Below, piece after piece: positions 29,074 to 38,406 of a stretch of 64,000 bases of DNA (position 1 is the stretch's first letter; each line of letters opens with the position of its first letter). Both the position numbers and the translations under genes were made by a program. Source of the stretch: Fuerstiella sp. (GTDB lineage: Bacteria > Planctomycetota > Planctomycetia > Planctomycetales > Planctomycetaceae); contig JAKVAZ010000001.1 of the NCBI GenBank assembly GCA_022447225.1, positions 527,824 through 591,823 of the forward strand, given 5' to 3'. Under the pieces are notes generated by a model, which did not search any database, was not told the DNA's origin, and worked only from the letters and a program-made list of their open reading frames with translations.

Positions 29074-29861
29074 GACTCGTTCGTGGAACAGTGGGGAGAT
29101 TGAAGTGCCTGAAGAACCCGGCCAACGGTAGCGGCGAATACGGGGGTGCTGCGCATTTCGGACGACCGATCAAGCTGTACCGTGGTGACACTGGTAATGC
29201 TGGCGGGAGCCCCCCCAAGTGTAATAACACGGTCGCTCATGCAGACGGCTTCAGTCACATTGTGTGTAACCATCACGGTGGTCACACCAAGATTTTTCTG
29301 AATTCGAAATACGTCCGCCTGCAACTGCTGACGCAGCAGGTCGTCGACTGCTGCAAACGGTTCATCGAGCAACAAAAGATCCGGTTGCAGCGCCAGTGCT
29401 CTGGCGAGTGAAACCCGCATCTTCATTCCGCCGGACAGGGCCCCCGGCCGCTTCTGTAAATCGTGCGGTGACAGTCCCACGAGGTCAGCCAGTTCATGGA
29501 CCCGGGAATTCGACACGATTGACTGTTCCAGTTCACCAGGGAGACGGATGTTGGCTGCTGCCGTTCGCCACGGTAGCAGCGTCGCATCCTGAAATACGAA
29601 CCCGGTACGAACAGCCGGCCGATCTGTGGGTTGCGAAATTTCAAGTTCCCCTGAGACCGGCGCCAGCAATTGCGCAATGATTCTCAACAGAGTCGACTTG
29701 CCACAGCCTGACGGGCCGACCAGCGATACGAATTCTCCGCGGGCGATTTCCAGGGAATCGATTTGAACGACGGTGGTACCGTCGAATCCTGCACACAGAT
29801 TCGTCAAACGTATCTGAGGTCGACCGGCGTGCTCAGTATGTTCGTTGGATGAATGGTTCAC
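29070..29861 (-). CDS. ABC transporter ATP-binding protein (NitT/TauT type)
   Basis: ATPase of 263 residues that powers the adjacent permease. It has Walker A GPSGCGKST (49-57), a Q-loop in FQDATLLPW, the signature LSGGM (143-147) and Walker B LLLLDEP (163-169), followed by the H-loop VTHNVTEAV. The sequence class is the nitrate/sulfonate/taurine group. It is the first gene of the two-gene unit; the DUF6807 gene ends 10 bases upstream in the same direction, so the three could share a transcript. Confidence 0.9.
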   Translation of the reverse strand: MNHSSNEHTEHAGRPQIRLTNLCAGFDGTTVVQIDSLEIARGEFVSLVGPSGCGKSTLLRIIAQLLAPVSGELEISQPTDRPAVRTGFVFQDATLLPWRTAAANIRLPGELEQSIVSNSRVHELADLVGLSPHDLQKRPGALSGGMKMRVSLARALALQPDLLLLDEPFAAVDDLLRQQLQADVFRIQKNLGVTTVMVTHNVTEAVCMSDRVITLGGAPASITSVTTVQLDRSSEMRSTPVFAATVGRVLQALQSPHCSTNES

Positions 29862-29870
29862 ACCCGATAA

Positions 29871-30800
29871 CTACTGTGCGGCCACCGTTGAAATCGCAGT
29901 GAACTGCTCATACGCCTGTTTCACTTTGCCCTGGACAGCGTCACCATCGTGAAAATAGATGGCATATTTCAGCTTCAGATTCTCACCCGGATTCAGATGA
30001 ACCGGTTTTTCCGGCTCTTTACCTTTGGAATAGGCATGCTCTCCAAACGGATTGATGGAAAACAGTCCATAATTTCGAACGTGGTACCGCGACGGTCGAA
30101 AGTTGTCCGGGTGATCCATCAGTGTCACACCGTATGTTCTGCCGCCGACTGTGCCGGAGTAGTCAATCCACGGAAATGAACGTCCCCAGCAGTCAGCCGT
30201 ACCTTTGGTTCCGTCACTGCTGACCACCCTGCCCGTGTTTTTTTCCTTCATTGACGAAACCATCCGATAACCAAACAGACCTTCTTTCGTGTCACGAAAA
30301 TCCACCGGACCGTGCTTGGCAACAAACTGGATTTCGTAGGTCATCAGACGGTTCGCATAAATCGAAATACGGGTCGTTTCCCTGACAGTTGGTTCACCTG
30401 TCTCCGCTTTTTGCCATTCATTTGTCACTGCGAAAACAGCGGGGTTCCCTTCGGCGCACAGAACCGTCACGTCGCGCGTTACGATCAATTCCCGTTCCTT
30501 CCAGTGACGGCCTTCATTAACTTCGTCCACGGCTACCCAGACACCCTTGTGATGGGCATGATCTTTGTCTTCCGGGTCATTCAAAGCACGAGTGAGGATT
30601 GTACCGTCAGCGGCCCTGACGGGCAGAAAGAACGGCTTACGAAACTCAGAGGAGTAGTTATAGGTTGCAAAATCGGCTGCTCCGATCTTCACCTGCAGCT
30701 GGCCGACCTGTTTGATAATCTTCACGTCTGAGTCGGCTGCATACAGCACGCCTTGGCTCACCAGTGGACAAAACAACAGAAACAGAACCGAACGGTTCAT
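29871..30800 (-). CDS. DUF6807 (PmoA-like) exported protein
   Basis: A 309-residue protein of the family once called methane oxygenase PmoA and now DUF6807, common in planctomycetes and Bacteroidetes near carbohydrate genes. It begins with a signal peptide (MNRSVLFLLFCPLVSQGVLYAA). Recognisable segments are YSSEFRKPFFLPVRAADGT, the His-rich DKDHAHHKGVWVAVDEVN, and DHPDNFRPSRYHVRNYGLF near the C-terminus. No catalytic role is established. ATG 30800 has GGGGAG directly upstream, which decides it over the longer frame from 30848. It precedes the ABC ATPase gene by 9 bases. Confidence 0.85.
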   Translation of the reverse strand: MNRSVLFLLFCPLVSQGVLYAADSDVKIIKQVGQLQVKIGAADFATYNYSSEFRKPFFLPVRAADGTILTRALNDPEDKDHAHHKGVWVAVDEVNEGRHWKERELIVTRDVTVLCAEGNPAVFAVTNEWQKAETGEPTVRETTRISIYANRLMTYEIQFVAKHGPVDFRDTKEGLFGYRMVSSMKEKNTGRVVSSDGTKGTADCWGRSFPWIDYSGTVGGRTYGVTLMDHPDNFRPSRYHVRNYGLFSINPFGEHAYSKGKEPEKPVHLNPGENLKLKYAIYFHDGDAVQGKVKQAYEQFTAISTVAAQ

Positions 30801-31407
30801 CAATGACTCCCCTGAAAAACGATATCTAAGTGTAAAAGGTTCCAGCAACCAATTTTAAGATCGAAGACAACAGCTGTGTATACTACACGAGCGGACAGGG
30901 ACCTGCCACGGAATACTGCTGTTGATACGATGTACGCGGATGCTCAATCCGGTCCGATTTTCGCCGGTTGTGTCCGGTTTCGATTTCCAGATGGGGTGGT
31001 TTGAGAGGTTACGCTCGCAATACACCGGCTGTTCTCCTTCGATTTTGTTTGGACTCAGTCTCACGCAGCGTCGGTCAGGAACCTGAGTTGACGCTTCAAA
31101 ATTGAAGAGAGTGTGTTTAGTAAGTCGGCCGGAGCGGAGCGATATTTCCCGGGCGGCGCGGGAGACTCAGCGGGAAATGTCAAATCCACAGATTACGTAT
31201 TTGTTATCCCGCTGACCGCGACTTTATGATAAAGTCGACTCTCTCACGAACAGCCGGTGTGCCGACATTGCTGCGATCACCTGACCATTCTGATTTGAAC
31301 AGTGGAAGTCTGTTCGGCAGGCTGGGAAGAGTTGGGGAACTCCGCGAGCGGCTTATGGCATCAGTACACCAGGTGAACGTATGGGGCGATGGGGGTCAGA
31401 TGATCAG
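30801..31407. other. Divergent intergenic region with two inverted repeats
   Basis: About 600 bases between the minus-strand DUF6807 gene and the plus-strand VKOR fusion. Two short open frames lack any family resemblance. It holds a 10-bp interrupted inverted repeat at 31142-31180 (ATATTTCCCG with CGGGAAATGT, one G-U pair) and a palindrome at 31219-31237, described separately. Confidence 0.45.
31219..31237. promoter_or_regulatory. Operator-like palindrome upstream of the VKOR-thioredoxin fusion
   Basis: Perfect 9-bp inverted repeat around a single base: CGACTTTAT-G-ATAAAGTCG. The symmetry and size suit a dimeric repressor or activator site. It lies about 170 bases before the start chosen for the VKOR fusion. 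No regulator gene is adjacent. Confidence 0.35.
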
Positions 31408-32949
31408 ATGAGTAGTGCCGAATTGAATGCAGGTATGACTGACGATCCATTCACCGCTTTGGGAAGCCGAAAGTGGATTTGGATTCTTCTGAGCCTGACC
31501 AGTGTTGCACTTGGTATCTCCGGTTACCTGATGTGGACAGCACTGACGGCAGGCAGTGTAGCCGGCTGCGGAAGCGGTGAGTTGTTTGATTGTGGGCATG
31601 TACTGAATAGTAAGTGGTCAAAGTTTGGTCCTGTCCCCGTTGGTCTGCTGGCTTTCGTTTTGTATTCCTGTGTGTTTTCGGCGCTGGTGTTCTGCTGCTG
31701 TTCCCCGGTTGCCCAGGTCCGACGTATCAGCTGGATCGGTATCACCGGAGGTGGATTGACGGCTGGTCTGGCGGCTGTGTGGTTCACGTCACTACAGATT
31801 TTTGCTTTGGAGCAACTTTGCTCGTGGTGTCTTGGAGCTCATGCCTGCGGCCTGATCATTTGTGGTCTCGTGCTGTGGAAAAATCCGCTTGGTGCACAAA
31901 CCACTTGGCGGCTTACTTTCGTCGGAATGTTAAGTGTGACTGTTTTGATCACGGGGCAGGTTCTGACCCCGGCGCCTTCCACTCATGAGACTGTTCGTTT
32001 TAACGATCAGTCAACCGCGGTTGGCACCGACGATCCCGGCGATTCTTTGGATGGTGAAATTACGGACGATATCTTCACTGCCCCGGAAAATATTTTTGAA
32101 GCCCCTGCAGAGAATCTGTTTGAGGCTCCCTCGGACGTGTCAGATGTCGAATCTGTCATCAATGCCGATGGGCAGGACGATGAGGCCTCAGCAGGAGACA
32201 CATCGGCCGCCACAGCTGCGTCGTTACTGCTGCTGACGCCGCCGCAGTTGTCCCTGATGATGACTCGTGTTTTGGTTTCGACCGGGGCCGGTGAGGTGGG
32301 TTTAGCTGACGACCAGGGTCGGATTCAGCAAGCCGAATCTGCCAGGCAGGAAGAGACAACTCCTGAACGACGGATCATTGGTGTGAATGGGAACAAATTC
32401 CGTCTGAATATCCGGCAGTGGCCGCTGCTTGGCCAGCCCGACGCGAAATATGTCTTTGTCAAAATGTTCGACTACACCTGTTCGCATTGTCGGAATACGC
32501 ACCGAGCGATTCGCGGGGCATTCGGTCGTTATGGAAACGATCTGGCTGTGGTCGCGTTACCTGTTCCGCTGGAACGAAGCTGTAACCGCTATGCGAGCAG
32601 CAGCGGCGGGACTCACCGTGATTCATGTGAAATCTCGCGGATTGCCGTTGCCGTGTGGCGTATCGACCCGGAAAAATTTTACCAGCTGCATAACTGGCTG
32701 TTTGAAATCAGCAGAACGGCCACTTCCACAAAACGCAAGGCCCAACAGCTTGTCGGCAGAGAACGACTGGTTCGGGAACTCAGCTCTCCGGTCGCCGGTC
32801 AATACATCGGCAAACACGTTGAACTTTACAACATAGTCGGCAGAGGGGCTGTTCCCAAACTGATGTTTCCCAATTCATCCATGATTGGAGAAGTCAGTTC
32901 GACACAAACACTGTGTAATGCGATCGAACGCGAACTGGCCAGCCGTTAG
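31408..32949 (+). CDS. Vitamin K epoxide reductase (VKOR) domain fused to a thioredoxin/DsbA-like domain
   Basis: Disulfide-forming membrane fusion of 513 residues. The VKOR part has four or five membrane segments, the loop cysteines C54 and C62 (CGSGELFDCGH) and the quinone-side pair C138-S-W-C141. A low-complexity acidic linker (about 190-290) leads to a periplasmic thioredoxin-fold domain with C358-S-H-C361 (DYTCSHCRNTHR). By analogy with bacterial VKOR homologues, the first part reoxidises the second using quinone, and the second oxidises secreted proteins. ATGs at 31381, 31408 and 31435 are all possible; I chose 31408 because a G-rich stretch lies about 12 bases upstream. A hairpin-like AGCCGT/ACGGCT repeat follows at the stop. 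Confidence 0.85.
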   Translation: MSSAELNAGMTDDPFTALGSRKWIWILLSLTSVALGISGYLMWTALTAGSVAGCGSGELFDCGHVLNSKWSKFGPVPVGLLAFVLYSCVFSALVFCCCSPVAQVRRISWIGITGGGLTAGLAAVWFTSLQIFALEQLCSWCLGAHACGLIICGLVLWKNPLGAQTTWRLTFVGMLSVTVLITGQVLTPAPSTHETVRFNDQSTAVGTDDPGDSLDGEITDDIFTAPENIFEAPAENLFEAPSDVSDVESVINADGQDDEASAGDTSAATAASLLLLTPPQLSLMMTRVLVSTGAGEVGLADDQGRIQQAESARQEETTPERRIIGVNGNKFRLNIRQWPLLGQPDAKYVFVKMFDYTCSHCRNTHRAIRGAFGRYGNDLAVVALPVPLERSCNRYASSSGGTHRDSCEISRIAVAVWRIDPEKFYQLHNWLFEISRTATSTKRKAQQLVGRERLVRELSSPVAGQYIGKHVELYNIVGRGAVPKLMFPNSSMIGEVSSTQTLCNAIERELASR

Positions 32950-33073
32950 ACCGGACGGCTTCGAATTCCTTCTCTGCTGCTTCCTTCTGTGACCTCGGAA
33001 CGTCTCCGGCTGGTCGTGTTGATCTGAAGGAGAAACCTGTGGGGCTGCTGTCGTTTCAAATACTTCTGATTGT

Positions 33074-33271
33074 CTAACGCCGGTACACGTGTTCCGGAAT
33101 CTCCCGGGAAGCAGGCCAGGTGATGGTCCGGTTGAATTCAACGTCCAGAAAGCCAAACAGCTTCACAAGTGTCGCGGCGGTTTCGCTCACGCTTTCGGCA
33201 CGTTGCTGGTCGCTGGATTCGAATGTTTGGATTCTGAGAAAAACGCAGTCTTGCTGTTCCGAATACCTCAT
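33074..33271 (-). CDS. Small hypothetical protein overlapping the Gfo/Idh stop
   Basis: A 65-codon frame whose ATG overlaps the stop of the upstream oxidoreductase as ATGA (33268-33271), the arrangement expected for translational coupling. The peptide has an even composition ([18 protein letters not shown] in the middle) and no signal or membrane segment. I recognise no family. It may be a genuine small partner or a chance frame. Confidence 0.35.
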   Translation of the reverse strand: MRYSEQQDCVFLRIQTFESSDQQRAESVSETAATLVKLFGFLDVEFNRTITWPASREIPEHVYRR

Positions 33272-34458
33272 TTCGTCTGCTGAATAATGCGGCCCGTTTC
33301 TTTATGGCGCAGGATGATTCTGAGAGTACCGTCCGGCATCTTTTCTTCTTTAATCAGCAGATGGTCTGCATCATATTCACGCATCGAGCCTACACGGTCA
33401 GTACCGTTGCTTCCTCGCCAAACCGGCAACTGAACGGTTTCCCAGCATTTACTGTTTGCGGACCGGTATGCGGCATCGACAATTGCGTTGACCACGTAGC
33501 CGTCGTAAAAGTCTTCCATGGGAGAACGTGATTCCTCAATCGCCGACAACACGTCTGCAAACATATCGACATAACCGAGAGCCACAGGCTCATCGCCAAC
33601 AGGGAACATCCAGCCGGATTCAGATTCGGTCTTTTCGGCCACATAGCCGGACTGTCCCTGTGAGGAGAACATTTCGAACCCGGTCCTCAGCCAGTGGTTC
33701 AGCCAGATAGTCCCTTCCGTTCCCGAGATCTCGTCACGCAGATCCATGCCGCCGCGAAATGCCCAGCTCACTTCGAACTGACCAATCGCGCTGTTCTCGT
33801 ACCGTACCAGGCCAACAGCATGATCCTCCGATTCGACGGGATGTACGAGAGTGTCCGCCCAGCACATGACCTCTGCGGGGCGAATGTTTTTTCCAATGAA
33901 ATTGCGGGCAATCTCGATGCAGTGGCAGCCCATGTCCACGATTGCACCCCCGCCTGACAGGTCCTGATTCCAGAACCATTCGCTGTGAGGACCCGGATGG
34001 GTCTCTCGTGAACGAACCCACAGTACATCGCCGATAGTCCCGGCACGTACGGCTGCCAGCGACTTCTGAGTCCTCGGTGTGTAGACCAGATCTTCCAGAT
34101 ATGCATGGAAGACGCCCGCATTTTCGACAGTACGGAGCATTCTGAGAGCTTCTTCGGCATTGCGTCCCAGCGGCTTGGTGCAAAGCACGGCCTTTCCTGC
34201 CTCTGCTGCTGCTGTGACCGCGTTTTCGTGCAAATGGTTCGGAAGTCCGATAATCACGGCATCGACATCATCGGCGGCCACTGTTTCGTTTACATCGGTT
34301 GAGAAACGGGGGATCTGATGTTGTTCAGCAAATGCCTTTGCATGTTCGGCATCCCGGCCGTACACAATCTGAACCTGATCGCGCGACCGGGTTCGGTGAA
34401 GCGCTTCCGTGTAAAACCGTGCGATGAAGCCGGTTCCCAGCATCGCGATCCGAAGCAT
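33268..34458 (-). CDS. Gfo/Idh/MocA family oxidoreductase
   Basis: NAD(P)-dependent oxidoreductase of 396 residues. The Rossmann start is [16 protein letters not shown], with the nucleotide-binding glycines, followed by the family lysine-proline motif in VLCTKPLG. The C-terminal half is the alpha/beta domain that binds the substrate ([27 protein letters not shown]). The family oxidises or reduces sugars, inositols and related polyols; planctomycetes have very many copies and the substrate is not readable. ATG 34458 has GGAAA upstream. It faces away from ahcY. Confidence 0.88.
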   Translation of the reverse strand: MLRIAMLGTGFIARFYTEALHRTRSRDQVQIVYGRDAEHAKAFAEQHQIPRFSTDVNETVAADDVDAVIIGLPNHLHENAVTAAAEAGKAVLCTKPLGRNAEEALRMLRTVENAGVFHAYLEDLVYTPRTQKSLAAVRAGTIGDVLWVRSRETHPGPHSEWFWNQDLSGGGAIVDMGCHCIEIARNFIGKNIRPAEVMCWADTLVHPVESEDHAVGLVRYENSAIGQFEVSWAFRGGMDLRDEISGTEGTIWLNHWLRTGFEMFSSQGQSGYVAEKTESESGWMFPVGDEPVALGYVDMFADVLSAIEESRSPMEDFYDGYVVNAIVDAAYRSANSKCWETVQLPVWRGSNGTDRVGSMREYDADHLLIKEEKMPDGTLRIILRHKETGRIIQQTK

Positions 34459-34660
34459 GATTGTTTCCGTTTAAAAAATTTTGGTTAAACGCTGGCCGTC
34501 TTCTGCCTGCCATTGCAGGGGTTCGATACATACGGGGCACGCATGATCATCAGTCAAGAGGTCCGCAGCCGAACAGTTGAATGTCTTCCGTTCTGATGGA
34601 CTGAAATACTCAGGGAATTCTTCGGAAGACGAAAAATGAAGGATCGCCAGTATTGGGTCT

Positions 34661-34737
34661 GCCTGCTAGTATCTTATAGTAGGCGTGTCCGGTTCCTGAC
34701 TGACTCAAACAGAGTTTTGCCGCAGCCTGTCAGGAAC
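34661..34737 (+). promoter_or_regulatory. Two hairpins in the region upstream of ahcY
   Basis: The first is an 8-bp stem GCCTGCTA/TAGTAGGC with an eight-base loop and one G-U pair (34661-34684). The second is a perfect 9-bp stem GTTCCTGAC/GTCAGGAAC with a 28-base loop (34692-34737). They end 60 bases before the ahcY start. The known SAH riboswitch core was not seen, so any regulatory role is a guess. Confidence 0.35.
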
Positions 34738-34797
34738 GTGTTGAAAATGGTCTGTTAGCGTCACCGGCCGGTGTTATAGAGCGGATATTGTTTCATT

Positions 34798-36126
34798 ATG
34801 AGTGCAACGTTGTCACATCCACATAAGGTCGCTGATCTGTCACTGGCAGAGCTGGGCCGCAAAGAAATTGAAATCGCAGAAATTGAAATGCCGGGCCTGA
34901 TGGCTCTGCGTGAAAAATATGGTCCGACGAAGCCGCTGGCGGGAGCTCGAATTGCCGGCTGCCTTCACATGACGATTCAGACGGCCGTACTGATTGAGAC
35001 TCTGGTTGAACTGGGTGCAGACGTCACGTGGTCCAGCTGCAACATTTTTTCCACCCAGGATCATGCGGCTGCCGCGATTGCGGCGGCAGGCGTTCCCGTC
35101 TACGCCTGGAAGGGCATGAGCGAGGAAGAATTTGACTGGTGTATTGAACAGACGCTGACGTTTCCTGACGGTCAGCCGTTAAACATGATCCTGGACGACG
35201 GTGGCGATCTTACTCTGATGGTTCACGAGAAATTTCCGGAGCTTCTCAAAAACATCAGAGGACTGTCTGAAGAGACGACAACCGGCGTTCACCGTCTCCA
35301 TCAGATGCATGCGGTTGGAAAGCTGGCAGTGCCTGCCATCAACGTGAACGATTCTGTCACGAAAAGTAAGTTCGATAATCTCTACGGCTGTCGTGAATCA
35401 CTGGCCGACGGTATCAAGCGGGCAACCGACGTGATGGTTGCCGGTAAAGTTGTTGTCGTCTGTGGTTACGGAGATGTTGGAAAAGGCTGTGCCGCGGCGA
35501 TGAAGGGCCTGGGTGCTCGCGTTATCGTGACCGAAATCGATCCCATTTGTGCTCTGCAGGCGACCATGGAAGGTTATCAGGTAACCAACATGGCGGAGGC
35601 AGCTGTTGAGGGTGACATTTTCGTCACCACCACCGGAAACAAAGACGTCATCTGTGGTGAGCACATGGATCAGATGAAGCACCAGGCAATCGTCTGTAAC
35701 ATTGGACACTTCGACAGCGAAGTTCAGATCGCTTATCTGAATGATCGTAGTGACATCGAAAAGGTGAACATCAAAACTCCGGCCGACGAAGGCGGACCGG
35801 TTGATAAGTACGTTTACCCGGACGGTAAAGCACTGATTGTGCTGGCCGAAGGTCGCCTGGTAAATCTGGGATGTGCCACCGGCCATCCGTCCTTCGTGAT
35901 GAGCAACAGTTTTACGAATCAGGTGATGGCTCAGCTGGCATTGTGGCAGGATCCCGATAATTACGAAATCGGCGTTCATATGCTGCCAAAACACCTGGAC
36001 GAAGAAGTCGCACGACTGCATCTGGAAAAGCTGGGCGTGAGACTTGAAGTGTTGTCACAGGAGCAGGCGGAATACATCGGCGTTCCCGTCAATGGTCCGT
36101 TTAAACCGGATCATTACCGTTATTAG
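34798..36126 (+). CDS. ahcY: Adenosylhomocysteinase (S-adenosylhomocysteine hydrolase)
   Basis: Splits S-adenosylhomocysteine into adenosine and homocysteine, relieving product inhibition of methyltransferases. It has 442 residues. It shows the substrate-region [13 protein letters not shown] and [14 protein letters not shown], the NAD-binding Rossmann [12 protein letters not shown] (from residue 223), [12 protein letters not shown], and a C-terminus ending in [10 protein letters not shown], the family's conserved lysine/tyrosine tail. This is the short form without the roughly 40-residue insert found in several bacterial enzymes. The upstream 330 bases contain two hairpins. It converges with the CPBP protease gene, 27 bases away. 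Confidence 0.96.
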   Translation: MSATLSHPHKVADLSLAELGRKEIEIAEIEMPGLMALREKYGPTKPLAGARIAGCLHMTIQTAVLIETLVELGADVTWSSCNIFSTQDHAAAAIAAAGVPVYAWKGMSEEEFDWCIEQTLTFPDGQPLNMILDDGGDLTLMVHEKFPELLKNIRGLSEETTTGVHRLHQMHAVGKLAVPAINVNDSVTKSKFDNLYGCRESLADGIKRATDVMVAGKVVVVCGYGDVGKGCAAAMKGLGARVIVTEIDPICALQATMEGYQVTNMAEAAVEGDIFVTTTGNKDVICGEHMDQMKHQAIVCNIGHFDSEVQIAYLNDRSDIEKVNIKTPADEGGPVDKYVYPDGKALIVLAEGRLVNLGCATGHPSFVMSNSFTNQVMAQLALWQDPDNYEIGVHMLPKHLDEEVARLHLEKLGVRLEVLSQEQAEYIGVPVNGPFKPDHYRY

Positions 36127-36153
36127 AGCACATCCGGTATCAGCCAGGGTTTC

Positions 36154-37344
36154 TTACAGCATTGTCAGACCGGCGACTGCGATGTTGAAACCATTGAACA
36201 GAACGTGCACCAGTACCACCGTCCGATAGCTGCGCCGCTGACAGTATGTCCAGCCGATAGCAGCGGCGAGCGGCAGAAGCGCGATACTGTCCGGAAATCC
36301 GTGAGCGAATGCAAACAGGAGTGAGGTCACGCATATTGCCAGTGGTACCGGCAGCCGGAACGGACTGCGGTGATTTAAGAATCCGCCCAAAATGACGACA
36401 CGGTACAGAAGCTCTTCCATCAGTGGTGCGAGGACCACTGCAGTTACGGCAATCAAAAGCAACGATTCCGTACTCACACCATTCATGATCATTTCCAGAA
36501 ACGGATGCTGGTCCTGTGCCGGAAGCAGCAGGGCCAGCGTTAGTTTCAGGAGTGCAGTGGGCAGCCAGGCCACCAGACAGATCTCTGTGGCAAACTGCAA
36601 CTCCGGTTTCCATTGCCATTCTTCAGCCGGAGTTTCATTCCGGGAGATGTCGTCATCAGAAACTAAGGATGAAGGGCCTGTTACGTTTAAGTGAACCAGG
36701 CTGAGATTCTGATCATCAACGGTTTGGGTTTGACCGGTCTGCGCCTCGTCATTGTGCTGACTGGTTTCAGGAGAATTCAGGAACGGCAGCTGTCGCCAAT
36801 TCAGGAGTAAAACAGGTATTCCCAGCAGGAGGATCAGGACAATGTCGTAGATCACAGCCTGACGAAGTTTTTTAGCCAGATTGGGGGAATCCGGTCGATC
36901 CGCTGCGGTTGAGTCTCCGGTCAGCGATGTTGTCGGAATGCTTTGTTGTGTCCGGCGATCATCCGGTAACCTCAGGCCGGAGGAGTCCGTATCGGATACA
37001 GGGGGCTGTCCGCGGTCTGATTTGATGCTGTCAGTGAGGGCGGTTGACGTTTGCCGGTCCGGGTTGATATCTGTGGATGAAACCGCAAGTGCAAGACCGG
37101 CCATCATCAGGGCCATCAGCAGTCCGGAGATGAGCAGCGGTGCCGTAATCTGTAACAATGGTCGACTGGCTGCGGGCATTACTGAAGTGCCGCGTGAATA
37201 TCGATTCCACCAAAATGCAAGGATGCACAGACTTCCTGTCAGAGCGGCCATCACACAGGACCCTGCCAGGATTTCACCGATGCGGAACTCCCGTTCTGTC
37301 ACCGCAGAATCAGCCAGCAGCCGTGGCAGGTCAGATAAATTCAT
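36154..37344 (-). CDS. CPBP family intramembrane metalloprotease
   Basis: Membrane protease of the CaaX protease/bacteriocin-processing group, 396 residues. The conserved motifs of the group are in the last third: EELLYR (about 310-315, the EExxxR motif), FAFAHG (about 345) and the final VHVLFNGFN (about 378-386). About seven hydrophobic segments are spread along the chain, separated by a long polar insert near 105-160 (DRQTSTALTDSIKSDRGQPP). Substrates are unknown. ATG 37344 follows GGAAGAAA by 8 bases; the longer frame from 37392 lacks a site. Confidence 0.85.
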   Translation of the reverse strand: MNLSDLPRLLADSAVTEREFRIGEILAGSCVMAALTGSLCILAFWWNRYSRGTSVMPAASRPLLQITAPLLISGLLMALMMAGLALAVSSTDINPDRQTSTALTDSIKSDRGQPPVSDTDSSGLRLPDDRRTQQSIPTTSLTGDSTAADRPDSPNLAKKLRQAVIYDIVLILLLGIPVLLLNWRQLPFLNSPETSQHNDEAQTGQTQTVDDQNLSLVHLNVTGPSSLVSDDDISRNETPAEEWQWKPELQFATEICLVAWLPTALLKLTLALLLPAQDQHPFLEMIMNGVSTESLLLIAVTAVVLAPLMEELLYRVVILGGFLNHRSPFRLPVPLAICVTSLLFAFAHGFPDSIALLPLAAAIGWTYCQRRSYRTVVLVHVLFNGFNIAVAGLTML

Positions 37345-37555
37345 GTAAATTTCTTCCGCTGAAATTCCGGCTGTAGACAAATGTACGGGCACAGCAAGTC
37401 TCTGATGCCGGTAACAGAGCCAGGAAACTGGCGTTGAGACTGATCAGCAGTATGATCCTTACCAGCTGTTGTCTGAATGGGGTAAACCAATTGTTTTTTT
37501 TACCCACGTTCGACTGAGTTTGTACAACGCTTTATTTCTACGGAGCTGCATCGTT

Positions 37556-38359
37556 TTGTCGAGCCTGCTGTCTGATATCGTACGTCATAAGCGAACTGAA
37601 ATAGCGGCTGCACGGCGGCGAACACCGGAAAAACAGCTGTGGCAACGGGCAGAATCGGCACCACCCGTCCGGGATTTCCACAATGCCCTGTCGGGCAGCA
37701 GGCCTGGGCTGATCGCTGAAGTCAAAAAAGCATCACCTTCCGCCGGAATTATTCGAGCTGATTTTGATCCTGTGGACATTGCCCGCACTTACGAAGCTGC
37801 CGGAGCCCGGTGTCTGAGTGTTTTAACGGATGAAAAGTTTTTCCAGGGACACCTGAAGTTTCTGCAGCAGATTCGGTCTCAGGTGAGCCTGCCGGTGATG
37901 CGAAAAGAATTTATCCTTGATCGCTATCAGGTTCTTGAGGCCAGAGCCTCGGGAGCTGACTGTGTTTTGCTGATAGCCGAATGCCTCAGCCAGGATGAAC
38001 TCAATGATCTTCACCGGTTTGCCGGGGAGTTGGGAATGCAGACGTTGATCGAACTTTACGATGCCACCAATCTGCAAAGTGTTCTGAATACCGGGACACG
38101 GCTGGTTGGCATCAATAACCGCGATCTGCGAACCTTTGCGACGTCTCTGGACCACACATTCGATTTAATGGATCAGATTCCACCTGAGGTTTTGCTGGTG
38201 AGTGAAAGCGGAATTCGAACTCATGGCGACGTCCTCAGACTGGCTGCTGCCGGGGTTGGTGGAATTCTGGTGGGTGAGTCACTCATGCGTCAGCCGGATA
38301 TTGGTTCCGCAGTGCGTCAACTGATGGAGGGGCCGTCAGCGCAGTTGGATGCTTCTTAA
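37556..38359 (+). CDS. trpC: Indole-3-glycerol phosphate synthase
   Basis: TIM-barrel enzyme that makes indole-3-glycerol phosphate in tryptophan synthesis; 267 residues, the normal length. The phosphate and catalytic segments are present: LIAEVKKASPSAGII, LSVLTDEKFFQGHL, VMRKEFILDRYQVLEARASGAD-type strand, INNRDLRTF and VSESGI. The start appears to be TTG at 37556 (giving SSLLSDIVRHKR), 10 bases after GGAG; the open frame from TTG 37469 would add a 29-residue hydrophobic extension not found in the family. No other trp genes are adjacent. A NUDIX gene follows 47 bases later. Confidence 0.92.
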   Translation: MSSLLSDIVRHKRTEIAAARRRTPEKQLWQRAESAPPVRDFHNALSGSRPGLIAEVKKASPSAGIIRADFDPVDIARTYEAAGARCLSVLTDEKFFQGHLKFLQQIRSQVSLPVMRKEFILDRYQVLEARASGADCVLLIAECLSQDELNDLHRFAGELGMQTLIELYDATNLQSVLNTGTRLVGINNRDLRTFATSLDHTFDLMDQIPPEVLLVSESGIRTHGDVLRLAAAGVGGILVGESLMRQPDIGSAVRQLMEGPSAQLDAS

Positions 38360-38406
38360 TGATGTATTTCAGGTTTAACCTGCCAAATTAATGAAGGAGT
38401 AAAATC

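Noticed and set aside
30855-31064. 69-codon minus-strand ORF upstream of the DUF6807 gene
   Set aside because: Composition and lack of a ribosome site suggest it is not coding.
34505-34545. tRNA-like T-loop sequence GGGTTCGATAC upstream of ahcY
   Set aside because: The flanks do not form a T-arm, acceptor stem or anticodon arm, so it is not a tRNA.
34459-34797. SAH riboswitch in front of ahcY
   Set aside because: The conserved SAH riboswitch core was not found; only simple hairpins are present.
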